In this document: positions 13,138 to 44,690 of the stretch, piece after piece
Numbering within the stretch: position 1 is the first letter of the stretch
Layout: each line of letters begins with the position of its first letter
Source of the DNA: Cristatella mucedo
Lineage: Eukaryota > Bryozoa > Phylactolaemata > Cristatellidae
Direction: 5' to 3'
DNA length: 64,000 bases
Assembly (NCBI GenBank): GCA_009760855.2
Contig: WPIO01000038.1
Location: 2,010,501 to 2,074,500 of the forward strand
Notes under the pieces: generated by a model
The model's input: the letters and a program-made list of their open reading frames with translations, nothing else
Database searches by the model: none
Told to the model about the DNA's origin: nothing
Translations under genes and position numbers: made by a program

Positions 13138-13221
13138 TATAAAAATCTGAGGCATTTTTAAAGTCAAGGGTGCTTTTGTGACCCGGTTGAGAATACATTT
13201 CATTGGAGCTCTGTAGCATAA

Positions 13222-32272
<19,051 letters not shown>

Positions 32273-32587
32273 TCCTCTATCTGTTGACAGGTGTGTGCTC
32301 CACTCAGAGAAGGGCAAATAGGTTTCCACTTAACCGCCTGGTACGAAAAAGACTACGAAAACTAAGCGTGCAATTATGCACGGAAGAAATAAATCCACGA
32401 TACGCCTCGGCTTGAGCGCAGGAAGCATGCATACCTTTTATTCGCCCTTTTAAAGAGTCGTTTTGGTCTTTGCCAGGGCAATCGCTCCTTTATTAAAACA
32501 CCATCCATGGTTTGCATCAATTGCCTGAAACATTATAAGGACACCGTTTTACAGAACAATGTAAGCATATTTTTGTCGAGCATTTTA

Positions 32588-32811
32588 TAATAATAATAAT
32601 GCACTTGATAAAGCGCCCTCAGAGAACTTAATCTCTCTCAAGGCGCTTTACATTTGCTGCAAAGGGAAATGCAATTGAATGGTGAGTAAAATCATGCTTG
32701 ATAAACTAACAAAATGAATAACATGTTTAGAGGTGACATGCACAGGGTCAGTATGCAAATGTGGTTAGTGGCAGCATGCACAGTGTCAGCACGCATAAGC
32801 ACATCAAGCCT
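32588..32811 (-). mobile_element. Family B LINE, 3' end fragment
   Basis: ATT run, the GCGCCCTCAGAGAACTTAAT tail and the CATGCACAGGGTCAGTATGC block on the minus strand. It lies just upstream of the GGT-like start codon and is 5' truncated at about 32811. The remaining 600 bases to the next element show nothing recognised. Confidence 0.8.
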
Positions 32812-33414
32812 AGCAGCCTTGAAAGCTATGGTAGATAAGGCTGGCACTCACAAAATGGTGATGCCAGCTTCATTTACCCACAACATATTTAATGTCTCAC
32901 TGGGCATGGGGAAATTAAAAGATCGGGTCAGCTTGTTGCCACGAAAAACCATCATCATTAGCCATGAGCTGGTGTGCAACCAGGGTTAGCAGACTGATTG
33001 CCAATAGACGCTCGCTTGCTATGAAGGAAAAATGAAGGCTCATTCCCGAAAACCTCATTATAACTCGCGTCTCCGGCTAGTAGCATGCATTAGTGTCAGC
33101 CCAAAAAATCTGATTCGGTGATCTCAGTGACCCGGTGGGCCGCTTATTGGCGAGAGTGGGACTCGGTCCTGAGAGCCATGCAAGCTATAAGAGGCTCGAT
33201 ATTCTTCCTTCCTGTGATGCCTTTTCCTGTCAAATTTCATGCTGTTGGGCCCTTATTAGGGATAGGTACTAGTACAGGTGCTAAAACTTAATATAAAGGG
33301 CAGGACCCATTACTAATCAGTAAGAGAACAGCTATTGCAGTAACTCAAAATGCACTTAAATGATGCTGACTGCTTCATAGATTGACATAAACTGGCTTAT
33401 TATAAGGATAGATC

Positions 33415-36400
33415 ATGATAATAATATTAATAATAATTCACTTGATAAAGCGCCCTCAGAGAACTTAATCTCTCTCTAGGCGCTTTACATTTGCTGTAAA
33501 GTGAAATGCAATGGAATGGTAAGTAAAATCATGCTTGAAAAACAAACGAACTGAATAATATGGTTAGGGGTGACATGCACAGGGTCAGTATGCAAATGTG
33601 GTTAGCGGCAGCATGCACAGTGTCAGCACGCATAAGCACATCCAGGACGAATCACAGGGACATGCTAAATGCTGTCCTAAATAGGTGTGTTTTTAGGTTC
33701 CTTTTAAATATGGTCAGGTCAGGGGATGTTCTGACGGAGGTCGGGAGGGAGTTCCAGGCTTTGGGAGCATACGAACTAAATGCACCGTCTCCAAAGGATT
33801 TAAGGTTTGTATGAGGTATTTCTAGACTGTTGGATTCCGAAAAGCAGGTGGTACGATGCTTGGCCTGATGGGGTAGTATATCTGACAGATAGGCTGGAGC
33901 CATAGAACAAAGGGACCTAAAAGTGAGCGACAAAACCTTGAAGTCAATCCGTTGCTTGACTGGTAGCGAGTGCAGGTCGGCGAGAAGTGGAGTAATGTAG
34001 CAACTGCGATGCTCACGACAGAAAAGCCTAGCTGCAGAGTTTTGCACCAGCTGCAATCGCCTGATCGCACATGCTGGTAGGCCAGTAAGCAGTGAGTTGC
34101 AGAAGTCGAGACGGGATGTCACGAATGCATGGACCAACTTGGACGTGGTATCTTTATCTAAACAAGCCCGAATTTTAGCAATGTTATGAAGCTGAAAATA
34201 GGCAGATTTGACTGTGGAGCTGATATGGTCGTCTAACGAGAGGTCGCTTTGGAATATGACACTTAGATTTCGAGCTGATTCAACTGGAGATATGCTGGCA
34301 GAGCCAATTTTGAGAGTCAGCCTTTCCAATCTCTGGATCATACTGGGTTTGCCCATAACTAGTAAGTTAGTTTTATCATCGTTAAGTTTTAGACAATTTG
34401 CTGCCATCAATTTGCTGCCATCCATCGATGCATGCAGCTAGCGAGTTTAGAGAATTTGAGGTGCTCGAAGGCTGGGAGAGATCAAAGCAAAGGTACAACT
34501 GAGTGTCATCTGCATAGAAGTGAAAGCCTAGATTGTGCTTGGCAATCACATCAGCAAGAGGCAGAGTATAACCGGTGAAAAGAACCGGACCAAGCACTGA
34601 GCCCTGAGGTACTCTATAGTTCAGAGGTACTTCAGATGATCTTTGTCCATTCACGTCAATACTCTGGAGTCTCCCACTGAGATAGGACCTGAACCACTGC
34701 AGAGCAGTGCCAGTGATGCCCAGGTGAGATGAGAGGCGCTCTAGAAGAACTTTGTGATCGATGGTATCAAAAGCTGCCGAAAGATCAAGCAAAACAAGCA
34801 GAGACACTCTACCCATGTCTGCATTCCTAAGTAGGTCGTTGTATACCCTAAACAATGCTGACTTGCTCTAAAGCCAGACTGGAACTTACTAGCAAGGTGT
34901 GAGGTTTCGATATACGAGTTCAGCTGGTCCACCACGACCCGTTCGAGTGTCTTTGATAGGAACGGTAGAAGGGAAACTGGCCGGTAGTTGCTCAAGTTCT
35001 CTTGGTCAAGTGTAGCTTTCTTGAGAAGTGGCCTGACTACAGCTTTTTTGAAAAGGTACTGGGACATGACCTGAGGCTAATGACATATTAATTATGTTAG
35101 TTATGCATGGCAGCAGCAGATCAATGCAACGTAGGAGCAGGACAGTGGGAATAGGGTCCAGAGGACGTGTTGTCTTCTTTGATTGAGATACGAACTTTAG
35201 GACTAGATCACTAGTGACCTGCTTAAATGCAGACATTGAGGTGCAGCCAGGAACCGAGGAACAGCATTCTAGTGGGGAGGTTGTCATCGCAGGGATGGAT
35301 TCCCTGATCTTATCTATCTTCTGCACAGAGAATCGAGAGAAGCGATCGGCTAGATTATCATTAGGATCCTCAGGTAAGGAGCTAATCTGGAAACGGTTGA
35401 GGAGATGGTTTATTGTCGACATCAGCATTTTTGGATTGGACATCTGTGATTCAACAATGTTCTTATAAAAACTAGACTTAGCCTTTGCTAGTATCGATTG
35501 GTACGACCTACAGTAGTCTTCATATGCCTGTCGATGGACAGTTAGTCCGGATCTTTTGTATGCTTTTTCAAGCTTTCGTTTAGTAGACTTGGCTAGTTTA
35601 ATGTCTGCGGTAAACCATAGGCCGTCTGGGCGGGGGCGCACAGTCCTCTTTGTCAGAGGGGCAAACTCGTCTAGCGTGTCAGCTAGTGTCGTGTTGAAGC
35701 TATCTACCAATGATGACAGATCGGAGGGAGGATTGAGCAGCAGAGGTGAAGCAGATATTCTCGCACGGACAGCATCGATATCAAGGGTCTTGAGGTTTCG
35801 CGATTCACAGGCTATTTTAGAGGAGGATGTGGGCACACACTGTAATGAGATCTGCATGTGGTCAGATAAGCCTGATTTGGTAATAATTAGTGATGACAAG
35901 GTGCAGTTATATGAGAAAATCTGGTCGAGTGTGTGACCCTTGATGTGGGTAGGGCCATGCACATGAGCCACAATAGACAATGAGTCAGTCAATGCACGAA
36001 ATTCGGTGCTGAAAGCGTCAGATAAGTTATCAAAGTGAACGCTGAAATCACCCATTACGAGGAAGGATCGATTTCTTGCACACAGAATCGAAATGAGATC
36101 GGAGAAATCTGAGATAAAGGAGGATTTGGTACCTAGTGGGCGATAGACTACTGCCACTATCGGTAGCTTGTTTTCGGGTGAGACCAAGACAATTGATTCA
36201 AAAGACTGCTTCGAGGGTACCGCAAATGGCTTGAAGTTGAATTTCGAGCGCACGACAATAGCAACTCCACCTCCAGTTTTGATTGATCTAGGGGTGTGAA
36301 AGAACGAGAAACCAGATGGAGTTGCGTCTTTAATTGTCGTACAGTTTATCGATTTCAGCCAAGTTTCAGTTAAGGCGAGCAGGTCGATACCATTTTCAGA

Positions 36401-36640
36401 AATAAGGTCGCTTATTACTAGAGGTTTATTGCACATTGAGCGAGGATTCCAAAGGCAAGCGTTAAGTCTGGCCGATGGGGTTACAAAAGGCTTGATGACC
36501 ATTAAGTTTGAGGAATTTACAGTGACGCATGTGGGGGAGCGTGCTGAGCGGTTTGAGACAAGGCTAGGAATACCGAACGAGCTGGTACTCAGCTTGCAGG
36601 TTCCGCCCAACGAGCGGCGTCTGAGCTGGCGGTTCTGGCC
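33415..36640 (-). mobile_element. Family B CR1/L2-like LINE, longest copy
   Basis: Minus-strand element with endonuclease, linker, RT and complete 3' end. The endonuclease and linker are in one 534-codon frame (35006-36610): N55 in WNPRSM, E82 in LTETW, SDH kept, but the GDFN box reads GDFS. A frameshift near 35.06 kb moves RT to 34741-35067 ([17 protein letters not shown]). A deletion of about 17 bases after QSGFRA shifts to 34382-34855 ([35 protein letters not shown]). A small direct duplication near 34.40 kb shifts to 33652-34425. The 3' end has ATT repeats at 33415-33440. I see no first ORF, and the 5' limit is uncertain. Confidence 0.9.
35006..36610 (-). pseudogene. Endonuclease/linker ORF of family B LINE
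   Basis: 534 codons covering an AP-like (exonuclease-endonuclease-phosphatase) domain in residues about 50-260 and a long linker with a [12 protein letters not shown] motif before RT begins ([11 protein letters not shown]). In residue order: N55, E82, YRP near 160, then GDFS where the active enzyme has GDFN, and LSDHMQIS. Losing that Asn should cripple cleavage. The frame ends at a frameshift just inside RT. Confidence 0.85.
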
Positions 36641-37394
36641 ACCGCAGCGGCCACGGGGTGCTTTTCTTTTGTTAATGCATAGTTCATGAATCTTAGCAAC
36701 AACATGGTGCTCAGTAGTGGCAATTCAAGGACGCTTATCTGCGGTGGAACAAATTTCTTTTTTATCTACCGATGGGATAATCAGGGGTGCTTAAAACCGC
36801 TTACAGTATCTCTCTACAGCCAATTCCAGACTGCAACTGGAAATAAAAAATTAGAATTTCTCAAGCAAGCGAATATGCCTTTCGATTACGAAAAATGATT
36901 TGGCATTGTAATTATAACAATGGTTTCACTTCTTACAAAAGCAATGCGATCTTATTAGGAGCTCAACAACCGACAATTAGAATCGGTCTATTCCTCAGAG
37001 CCACATTGTTTCAATCGCCTGACCTTTTTGCCTCCTGACATGCTTCGTCTCGGACAAAATCAGTGAGCAGTAGTTTTATTGTAATAGAAATGCTCCCTCC
37101 CTTTTAGTTACGTCATCGTGCTGCAATCGGCGGTAAAAAGTCACGGTCATACACGTTTCTGCCTCTATCGTCTGGTAGCAATTATAATACGACCGGTCGA
37201 TTTACCTACAATGGACTTAGTAAGACTACAGCACATACCCAGAGGGGAAAAGCAGAGAAACAAATGGCAGATTAATAGACTTGCTGGAAAAGAAGAGTGA
37301 TCCGGCAGGTGACTTGCTCTGCTTGCCGTACCATACATGGCACTGTTCACACTCGATAGAAGCGAATGATTTACTGTTCATACAATCCAATCAA
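36641..37394. other. No recognised gene
   Basis: Sequence 5' of the family B element. Short frames only; part may be diverged 5' LINE sequence, but I cannot show it. Confidence 0.4.
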
Positions 37395-37625
37395 GTGGAT
37401 CCCTGTGATTCGTCCTTTATGTGCATAGGCGTGCTGACGTTAAAAATGCTGCCGCTAACCATACTTGCATGCTGACCCTGTAATCATGTTATTATTGTTG
37501 TTTATTGAGGATCCTACCAACAACCATTCGATTGTGCTTTCTTTGCAGATAATGTAGGGTGCCTAGAAATGGATTGAGTTATCTGAGGGCGCTGTATCAA
37601 ATGCTTTATTACTATCATTATTATT
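37395..37625 (+). mobile_element. Family B LINE, 3' end fragment
   Basis: Plus strand: GGATCCCTGTGATTCGTCCT then the ACCATACTTGCATGCTGACC block, the AGTTATCTGAGGGCGCT tail and an ATT-rich end. Confidence 0.8.
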
Positions 37626-37739
37626 ACTTTTACCCTTTGAGGATCACCTAATACTGCGTCCGTTTGCATTAAGACGGCACATTAAAAAGGCACCTGTTTC
37701 ATACAGAAGATTACGAATGCGAGACGCCGACCTTCTTTA

Positions 37740-38265
37740 TAATATTAATAATACACTTGATAAAGCACCTATAAAGAACTCAATCTCTTTCTAGGCGCTT
37801 TACATTTGGTGCAAAGGGAAACGCAATTGAATGATGAATTGAATGTATCATGCCTGATAAACAACATGAATAACATGGTTAGGGGTGACATGCACAGGGT
37901 CAGCATGCAAATGTGGTTAGTGGCAGCATGCACAGTGTCAGCACGCATAAGCACATCAAGGACGAATCACAGGGACCCACTAAATGCCGTCCTAAATAGG
38001 TGTGCTTTTAGGTTCCTTTTAAATGTGGTCAGGTCAGGGGATGTTCTGACGGAGGTCGGGAGGGAGTTCCAGGCTTTGGGAGCATTTGAACTAAATGCAC
38101 GGTCTCCAAAGGATTTAAGGTTTTTACGAGGTATTTGTAGACTGTTGCATTCCGAAAAGTGGGTGGTACGATGCTTGGCCTGATGGGGTAGTATATCTGA
38201 CAGATAGGCTGGAGCCATAGAATGAAGGGACCTAAAAGTGAGCGACAAAACCTTGAAGTCAATAA
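37740..38265 (-). mobile_element. Family B LINE, 3' fragment
   Basis: Minus strand RT C-terminus ([40 protein letters not shown]) and full 3' region to an ATT-rich end at 37740. The 5' truncation at about 38265 is abrupt. The coding part is unbroken, so this is one of the younger fragments. Confidence 0.88.
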
Positions 38266-38859
38266 TGCCTGCAATCATCCGCTGCTGTCAAATATAATTG
38301 TCTTCATTATAGATACGGACTCAATATGTCAAGGTATGAGAACTCGTCGTCGCTGCCACGTTCCTGCTACTTTTGGCGTACTTGGGCATATCGGTGCAGC
38401 ACCTACGAGTAACTAGCCGTGGTACAAGGGTTATGTGTCACCCGTATTCGTCACACGACAACTGAGGTAAGCATCGTTGCGAGTGCTGTGTTAACGGCAT
38501 AGATCTGACAAGACGTGGAAGCCGCACAACACGTTGGTAACACAGTGTAACAGCAAACTGCTGAAGCACAGCCCTCAAGCCACGTCACAACTGCACTTGT
38601 CGGATCGCCTGTCCCGGCTTCCCTTTCGGTCTGCACGCCCCGGCCTCCCTGCCGAGAATTCTCGGAATTTAGTGGTCAATAAATCTTTTAAAGCGTACAC
38701 AAGTATGATTCTAATTGCAAAATAGGCTTGAATTTTTGCAATATGCAGTAGAAAATGGTTTACTTCACCAAATTCATGCCAACACTAGTAGGCCCTGCGG
38801 TTAATACCTGAAAAAATAAAGTCAGAACTACTTCTTATATGTATTCGCCTGTCTCTTGT
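38266..38859. other. No recognised gene
   Basis: Nothing recognised apart from an AATAAA at 38681-38686 that could belong to an unidentified plus-strand element. Confidence 0.4.
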
Positions 38860-38861
38860 CA

Positions 38862-40200
38862 GGCTGCTCGGAAGCATCTATGGAGAGTTTCCAGCAGTAG
38901 TCAGCCAGAATTTTAACTGGCCATTTTCTGTGGCATTATTATTTCATTATTGCGATACCTTTATGAAAACGGTCGCCATGTTCATCGCCAGCCATCACTA
39001 ACTGTTGTTTGGGAAGAAATCAAACTGTAACTGAAGAAGTGGATCTTAAGAGAAATATTGCAGCCAGGTTTCTAACACTGCATTCGCATGTCTTCTAGAA
39101 GTACCTTGTAGTTTTCTGCCCTCAAGTTCCCGAGAAACTTAGTAGTTACACATGAGGCGAAAAGCATCCCATGCATGTTTAGCATCACCTGCAGCAAGAT
39201 GTTGAACCGTTCATCTTTGAAAAGTTCTCGAGTCTGAGTAGCCAAAAAACTTCCCATCTTCGCTGAGTCGAGAAAATGCTTCGCGCAAGTATCGAAAAGC
39301 TGCCGAAATCTGGTCCATGGCTTTCACGAAGTTCTTCTTCAAACCTAGTTTGTTGTGAAAGGATTTTGCCCATTTAGACCAGAGCTGCGTGCTGGATATT
39401 CTTCTTTCCGACACCAGCATTTTTTGTCTGCCAGTCCATTCCTTCGGCAATTATTGAAATTTCCTCGCTCAGCTATCCCACTCGCATAAGAAACACGTAT
39501 TTTGTAAATCTCAGCTGCATCCCCACTTAAAGGGCAACTGCCTTCAGATCACCACAGTGGTTCCAGCTATACATCTTATACCCAATGGAATTCAGCAGCT
39601 GCTTCAAGATGGGTCTCTTTAATGTGGACAATATTCGCTACTAAAAACACAGACGGTTTCCATTGTGGAAAATCGCAGCCTTAAGACCCAGTTTCGAAGA
39701 GTCTACAAAAAGTCTCCATTCTCGTAGGTAATGAGTGATTTGTAAGGCGTCCATGTGGCTCTCAGTATCGGCACGGAATAATATATTACTTTCCTTCCTG
39801 AAGTAAGGCTCCAGCAATTGCTCTTTCGATATAAACTAGTTAGGAAACGTTCTTCGAGAAAATTCCATTTTTGGAGTATTGATCCTAATAACTCTACCTT
39901 GTTCTTGTATGAGTCCAAATCACGAACCTGATCGTGTAGTTCTTCCTGTGCTATTCTGCTGGGGCTGATGCACCACAGTGAAAATCGGGATCACTGCATG
40001 CTGAATTAGCAGGAGAAAAACAGGTCGGCTGACCCTTGTCCTCATCAGATGAATCAAGTGAATATTTTGCTTGATTTACTAGAATAGTAAGTCCTTTACC
40101 CTGTGGAACTGGTCTCAATGCAGACGGACTGTGCGGGTAGATTATTCTCGACTTAATTTTCTTCGTTATCCCGCCGGAGAGAGGATAAATTAAGCAGGAG
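38862..40200 (-). pseudogene. Remnant of a conserved repeat-associated protein family (RFHxDI / ADYCW type)
   Basis: Read on the minus strand across three frames, a degraded protein emerges with blocks in a fixed order: SDEDKG and CSDPDF, then RDLDSYKNKVELLGSILQKW, then IVHIKETHLE, then NKLGLKKNFVKAMDQ, then TQTRELFKDERFN, KFLGNLRAENYKVLLEDM, GCNISLKIHF, GDEHGDRFHKGIAIM and ILADYCWKL. From memory this order matches a family of unknown function that is multicopy in arthropod, hydrozoan and other invertebrate genomes and is probably transposon-linked. Frameshifts near 39.25 kb and 39.0 kb and several stops show it is dead. No terminal repeats were identified with confidence. Confidence 0.7.
40112..40158 (+). 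repeat. Partial copy of the 31.2 kb hairpin element
   Basis: The block from TCTCAATGCAGACGGA through CGGGTAGATTATTCTCGACT matches 31204-31247 with two or three differences. Here the left arm of the hairpin is missing, and the copy lies at the 5' end of the pseudogene above. Confidence 0.85.
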
Positions 40201-40929
40201 TAAGACTCATTATGTGGTTGCTTGGCTCTCTTCACACCCTAGGGACTGCAAGCACCATTGATGGTCTTTCGCCATCCAACCACGGCGAAAGTGGTGCTTT
40301 ACATGTAGCCCAGTGTATATATGAGGCCCAAGACTGGTCTTGGTCAACAACCTTGCAACCTAAGTAAAGTTGAAATTCCTTCTTCACTTAAGAAGTGATA
40401 CTTTCTTCTGGTTAAAATATGTCACTTCCCCAAAGATATAGTAACAATGGTCCATGGTATTAAGCATTGTTGAGGCATTATTGTTTTGTATTGTACCTCA
40501 ATAAATACAATAAAAACATTTTAATGTAGCGGTGGTCTGTCTTGCACAAAGTCTGAAATATTTTAAATACTCAACCTTTCCGACTGGACATTGGCAACGT
40601 GCTGCAAAAGCAGCCCATTATTGCTTTGCATCAGAAAATGGTACAATTAACTCTGGATAATGTGTGCATGATGGCGTTATGCGAGGCGATGCAAGATTAT
40701 ATCGGTCTAGGCCTAATTTAGGATGTTTCTGCAGTCCTACCTGAAAAATTTACACGGTAGAACATACATAGAAAATGAACTATATGAAACATATTCAAAA
40801 CGAGAAACAATAAAAACTGTTTGATTATGCACGTGCTCAGCACACCTAGATACTACAGATTGGAGCCTTTTTAAGTCAGTAACGATTTCAAAGTTGAAGG
40901 ATAGAACAGCCAAGCTCGTTCCACCAAGC
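40201..40929. other. No recognised gene
   Basis: AT-rich, with no frame or repeat copy that I recognise. Confidence 0.4.
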
Positions 40930-41560
40930 GCCTGGGTTATCAACTCCGCCGCAAGGCTTGTCTGTCATGAGCGTCGCAGTTGCCACATCACACCACTTCT
41001 TGCCGACCTGCACTGGCTACCAGTCAAGTTACTGATCGACTTCAAGGTTTGTCGCTCACTTTTAGGTCACTTCATTCTTTCGCTCCAGCCTATCTCTCAG
41101 ATCTACTCCCCCCTCCCCGCTAGGCCTAGCATCGTACCACCCGCTTTTGGGAATCCAACGGTCTACTAATAACTCAAACAAACCTCAAATCCTTTGGAGA
41201 CCATGCATTTAGTTCGTATGCTCCCAAAGCCTGGATATTACTCCCGACCTGCATCACGATATCCCCTGACCTGACCACATTCAAAAATAACTTAAAAGCA
41301 CACCTATTTAGGACAGCATTTAGTGGGTCCCTGCGATTCGTCCTTCGTGTGCTTATTCCTGCTGACACTGTGCATGCTGCCACTAACCACATTTGCATGC
41401 TGATCCTGTGCATGTCACCCCTAACCATGTTATTCATGTTGTTTATCAAGCCTAATATTACTTACCATTCAATCGCGTTTCCCTTTGCAGAAAAGTTAAA
41501 GTGCCTAGAAAGAGATTAAGTTCTCTGAGGGCGCATTATCAAGTACATTATTATTATAAT
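40930..41560 (+). mobile_element. Family B LINE, 3' fragment
   Basis: Plus strand: [29 protein letters not shown], then frameshifted RT end and full 3' region with the AGTTCTCTGAGGGCGC tail and ATT end at about 41560. Confidence 0.85.
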
Positions 41561-43150
41561 CATGGACGGTCTACGTTACGTCAAGGGCGGGCCAGCGAAG
41601 GCCTGCAGCTAAGATACGATTACTGCGGTATGTGTGCTGGAATTTCCGTCTCGTGAAGGGTTGCTACTTTGTTGGCCCGAAGAAAGGCCAGTCAATCAGT
41701 ATGACTACATTTGTTTCTACTTCCCCATGCTTCGCTCGTGTCAATCTAGCAGTTTTCTCGTCTTATCTCCTAATCTTTCAGCGCCGTTCTAGAGACACTA
41801 CAGACCTGAAATGAAGAAACTCCGCAATCTTTGCGAAATCCGCAGGATTAACTAGAGCAGATCGTAAGCATCAGAATACTGTACATCAAAGACTCCTGGT
41901 CGACCGCAATCATTCAAAGCCTTAATATTTGCTTTCTGTATCGCAGTAGTTGTAACATATTTCTGCAGCATAGACTTAATAATGGTTAGTCATGTCTCCT
42001 TATCAATGCTGGACAGATGATTCAACACTTTCTTCGGCATCTAGGCCAGCATTGTTGCTGTGGCGCCAAAATCCTGTTGCCCACATCGATTTTTAGAACC
42101 CTCCAATGAGAAGTCCTCCAACTGGCCTCATGGTCACGTCGCTGCACTCAAACAAATTATGTAAATTATTAATAATTATTATATCAAAATAATTATTCAA
42201 ACTATGTCACAAGCCGCTATCTACAACGTCGAACTAGCGAAAATGCACTGAACATCATGTATATTACTGCTGATTTCGCTGAAAAATACTAGTAGAGCCG
42301 TTGCAAAATTGCAGCCTCTCACGCTCAACCGACGGACCTGAAGACCGCTACTCCCGGAGCGCGACGGCAGTCCGACCTGCGCTTATATACCAGCCGAAAC
42401 CCAGGATAAAATCTACTGATATGTAGCCATTCAAGTGTCGTATAGGCTTGATCTACAGGTCATATTAAAATCTCATTAGATAGATATTTAAACGTAGCTA
42501 TGCTCATAAGCGTCGGCATGTTTCTGGTACTTTCAGTACGGCGCGGCCATTGATTCTGTACCTAGGCAAAGTTCAGTTGGCTGGGACCGGACGGCTGTAA
42601 TGAGGGTCACCGGCTTGGCCGGGGTCGGACCTACGGCATGGCCGAATGTGTGGTGACGAAAGGTCACCGGGGCTCTTGGGTAGGAGAAGTTGGCCGAGTA
42701 AGTCGTGGTGTTGGAGGCTCCCGGTCCCGCCGAGTTATGCACCAGGATGGTTGCAGGCAATGCGGCCTGTTATTCGGTTCCGGCAATGCGGCCAAGCACG
42801 CAAGGGAACGAGTACCCAAGGCCTGAGCGGAGCTGGATAGCACGCTCATTGTGATTAGTATATTCCGCGTTCCACGTGTATTGTGTTTTGTGAACCCCCC
42901 CCCCCGTGTGTTGGCGTCTTTCGGTGGAAGCTCTCGACTGTGGCGGACGTCAACTCCGACTCGCCAAGCAGTTACCCAGCCAGCCGGGTCTTGGACGGCG
43001 TACGCTCGTACTGTTGGATTCGGAATCAGTACAACGGCAGGACTGCGGAAGCCGACTGACCAACTAACACGTTTGTTCGCGCTTGCTGCGTTGTCTTGCG
43101 CCCCCATAGTGTACCATGTACAGGACCCTCCCTGTAGACTTGCTTAGTTT
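41561..43150. other. No recognised gene
   Basis: The first 900 bases are AT-rich and featureless. From about 42540 the base composition turns GC-rich. Overlapping frames at 42638-43150 on both strands have no recognisable domain. A C-run (about 13 C) lies near 42896. Confidence 0.4.
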
Positions 43151-43824
43151 TCCCTGTTGTTGTTGGCGCATGTGTTATTATAGCGAGGTTTAATCTGACT
43201 GCCGCTGAGCGGCATGGCGAGCGGCAGCATGGCCGGATTGTAGCGGGGTTTAGCGGGAACTAGCCTTTGATCCCTTGAACTCAGCTACAATTCCAAGCCT
43301 GCGGTCAAGCTTACGGTTGGCGTTCGCAGGGTATCGCATAGGTCAAACCTGTAGGAGGGCGTGCTGGTTACTGACCTGTTTGACGCTGAGGCTTCGGCGT
43401 ATGACAAATGAATAGGTCGGCTGTGAAATTCGTCGGCGGAGCAAGGCGGCGTCCTGGCAAGCGACAGCCAGAAGTGCGTCGCAAACTGGCTAGGCGGCCG
43501 CCGAACTGACGAGTGAGCGGTACCATTGTGACCTCACAGTGAGAGCTACACTTTACCGTGACCTCACACCTGTGTTCAAGAGCAACTACTTAACTAAGCC
43601 GTTGGCTAGCATTAAATGCATGATCAGATTTGAAAATCGCGGCGTAAAAACACTGAGCCACAAACATTTATGGCAACGCTTCGCTGACTTATTATTGCGC
43701 GGAGCTTCGATCGCCGGCTTCTCAGACGACACCTCTAGCAGCTCGCTTAATCAGAGCTGTGAAAAGTTGGCGTGCTGCATCAGCTGCATTATCAATTCCG
43801 AGATTACTTACTCCACATTGAGAG

Positions 43825-43882
43825 ATTGAGAAATAGACAGAGATTAGGTTCTCTGAGGGTGCTATATCAAATAAATTATTAG
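43825..43882 (+). mobile_element. Family B LINE, 3' tail only
   Basis: Plus strand GAGATTAGGTTCTCTGAGGG then TGCTATATCAAATAAATTATT, the family B 3' terminus. Confidence 0.65.
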
Positions 43883-44617
43883 TAGTAGCATTGTGGCGCC
43901 TTGCCGGCCTTGGATTAATTTTGGCGCGAACAAGAGCTGTTCGGCGGCGGGCTAGAACTCCTTTGTCCTGGAGCAGTGAGCCAGAGAGGAGCGCCACTGC
44001 GGTTAGAGAGCAAGAGCTTAAGAGCAAGCCAGGAAGCTCTGAGACCAGCGGTGGTAATTTAGCCTTTAGAATTTGTCCGATACCCACGGGAGCTGCTGAT
44101 TGATGTTGGCTGGCCTGTCAACCTCCGCCATTTATCGGTCCAAAAAGAATCGTCTGGAAGCCATTCGGCATTCAAGCTGGACAGATGTGCCATTAAAGTG
44201 GCCTAGTGACGGTATTAATTCTTTAACGTAATGGGCCACGGTGTCGGGCCCAATACCACTAAGCTCTTGCCCCATTGTCTCAGCTAGGTACTTAAAGAGT
44301 CGAGCGACGCTCACTCTTGGTCTTTTGTTCGGCTTCTCTCTCTGGCTTCGCTTCGACGCCGTTGGACTCGATTCTCTGAAAGCGAGGGAGGAGGGCGGGC
44401 TGTTCGCCGGCGATTGACGGGACTGCACGAGACAGCACTAGGAGGATTCGATGGACTCCACGAAATACGGTCGTATTGCACCCGAGCTAGCATTTTGTGT
44501 TTCTTTTGTGTTTTGTGTGTGTGCGCTCGTACGTGGTCTCGGCATAAAGATTTGCCGGTGCGAGCTAAACGTAGTTGGTACGGTGTGTGATAATCCGTGG
44601 GTTCGGGCTCCTTTGTC

Positions 44618-44690
44618 TATTTGGGTCGTTCCCCACTATAGACGTAAGTAGCCTAAGTGTGGAGACATGTCTCCTCCGCAAGAGTGCTTG
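44618..44690 (+). repeat. Direct repeat Y, copy 1
   Basis: A 50-base core beginning TCTATTTGGGTCGTTCCCCA and ending TAAGTGTGGAGAC is identical to 45709-45758. A further 25 bases (TCTCCTCCGCAAGAGTGCTT) are similar. Confidence 0.9.

Noticed and set aside
32327-32329. Start codon of the anchor exon at 32329
   Set aside because: The codon is GTG, not ATG, and directly follows an in-frame TAA. The first ATG is at 32272.
42638-43150. Overlapping GC-rich frames on both strands as a new gene
   Set aside because: No domain, no splice or codon evidence; long frames are expected in GC-rich DNA with few stops.
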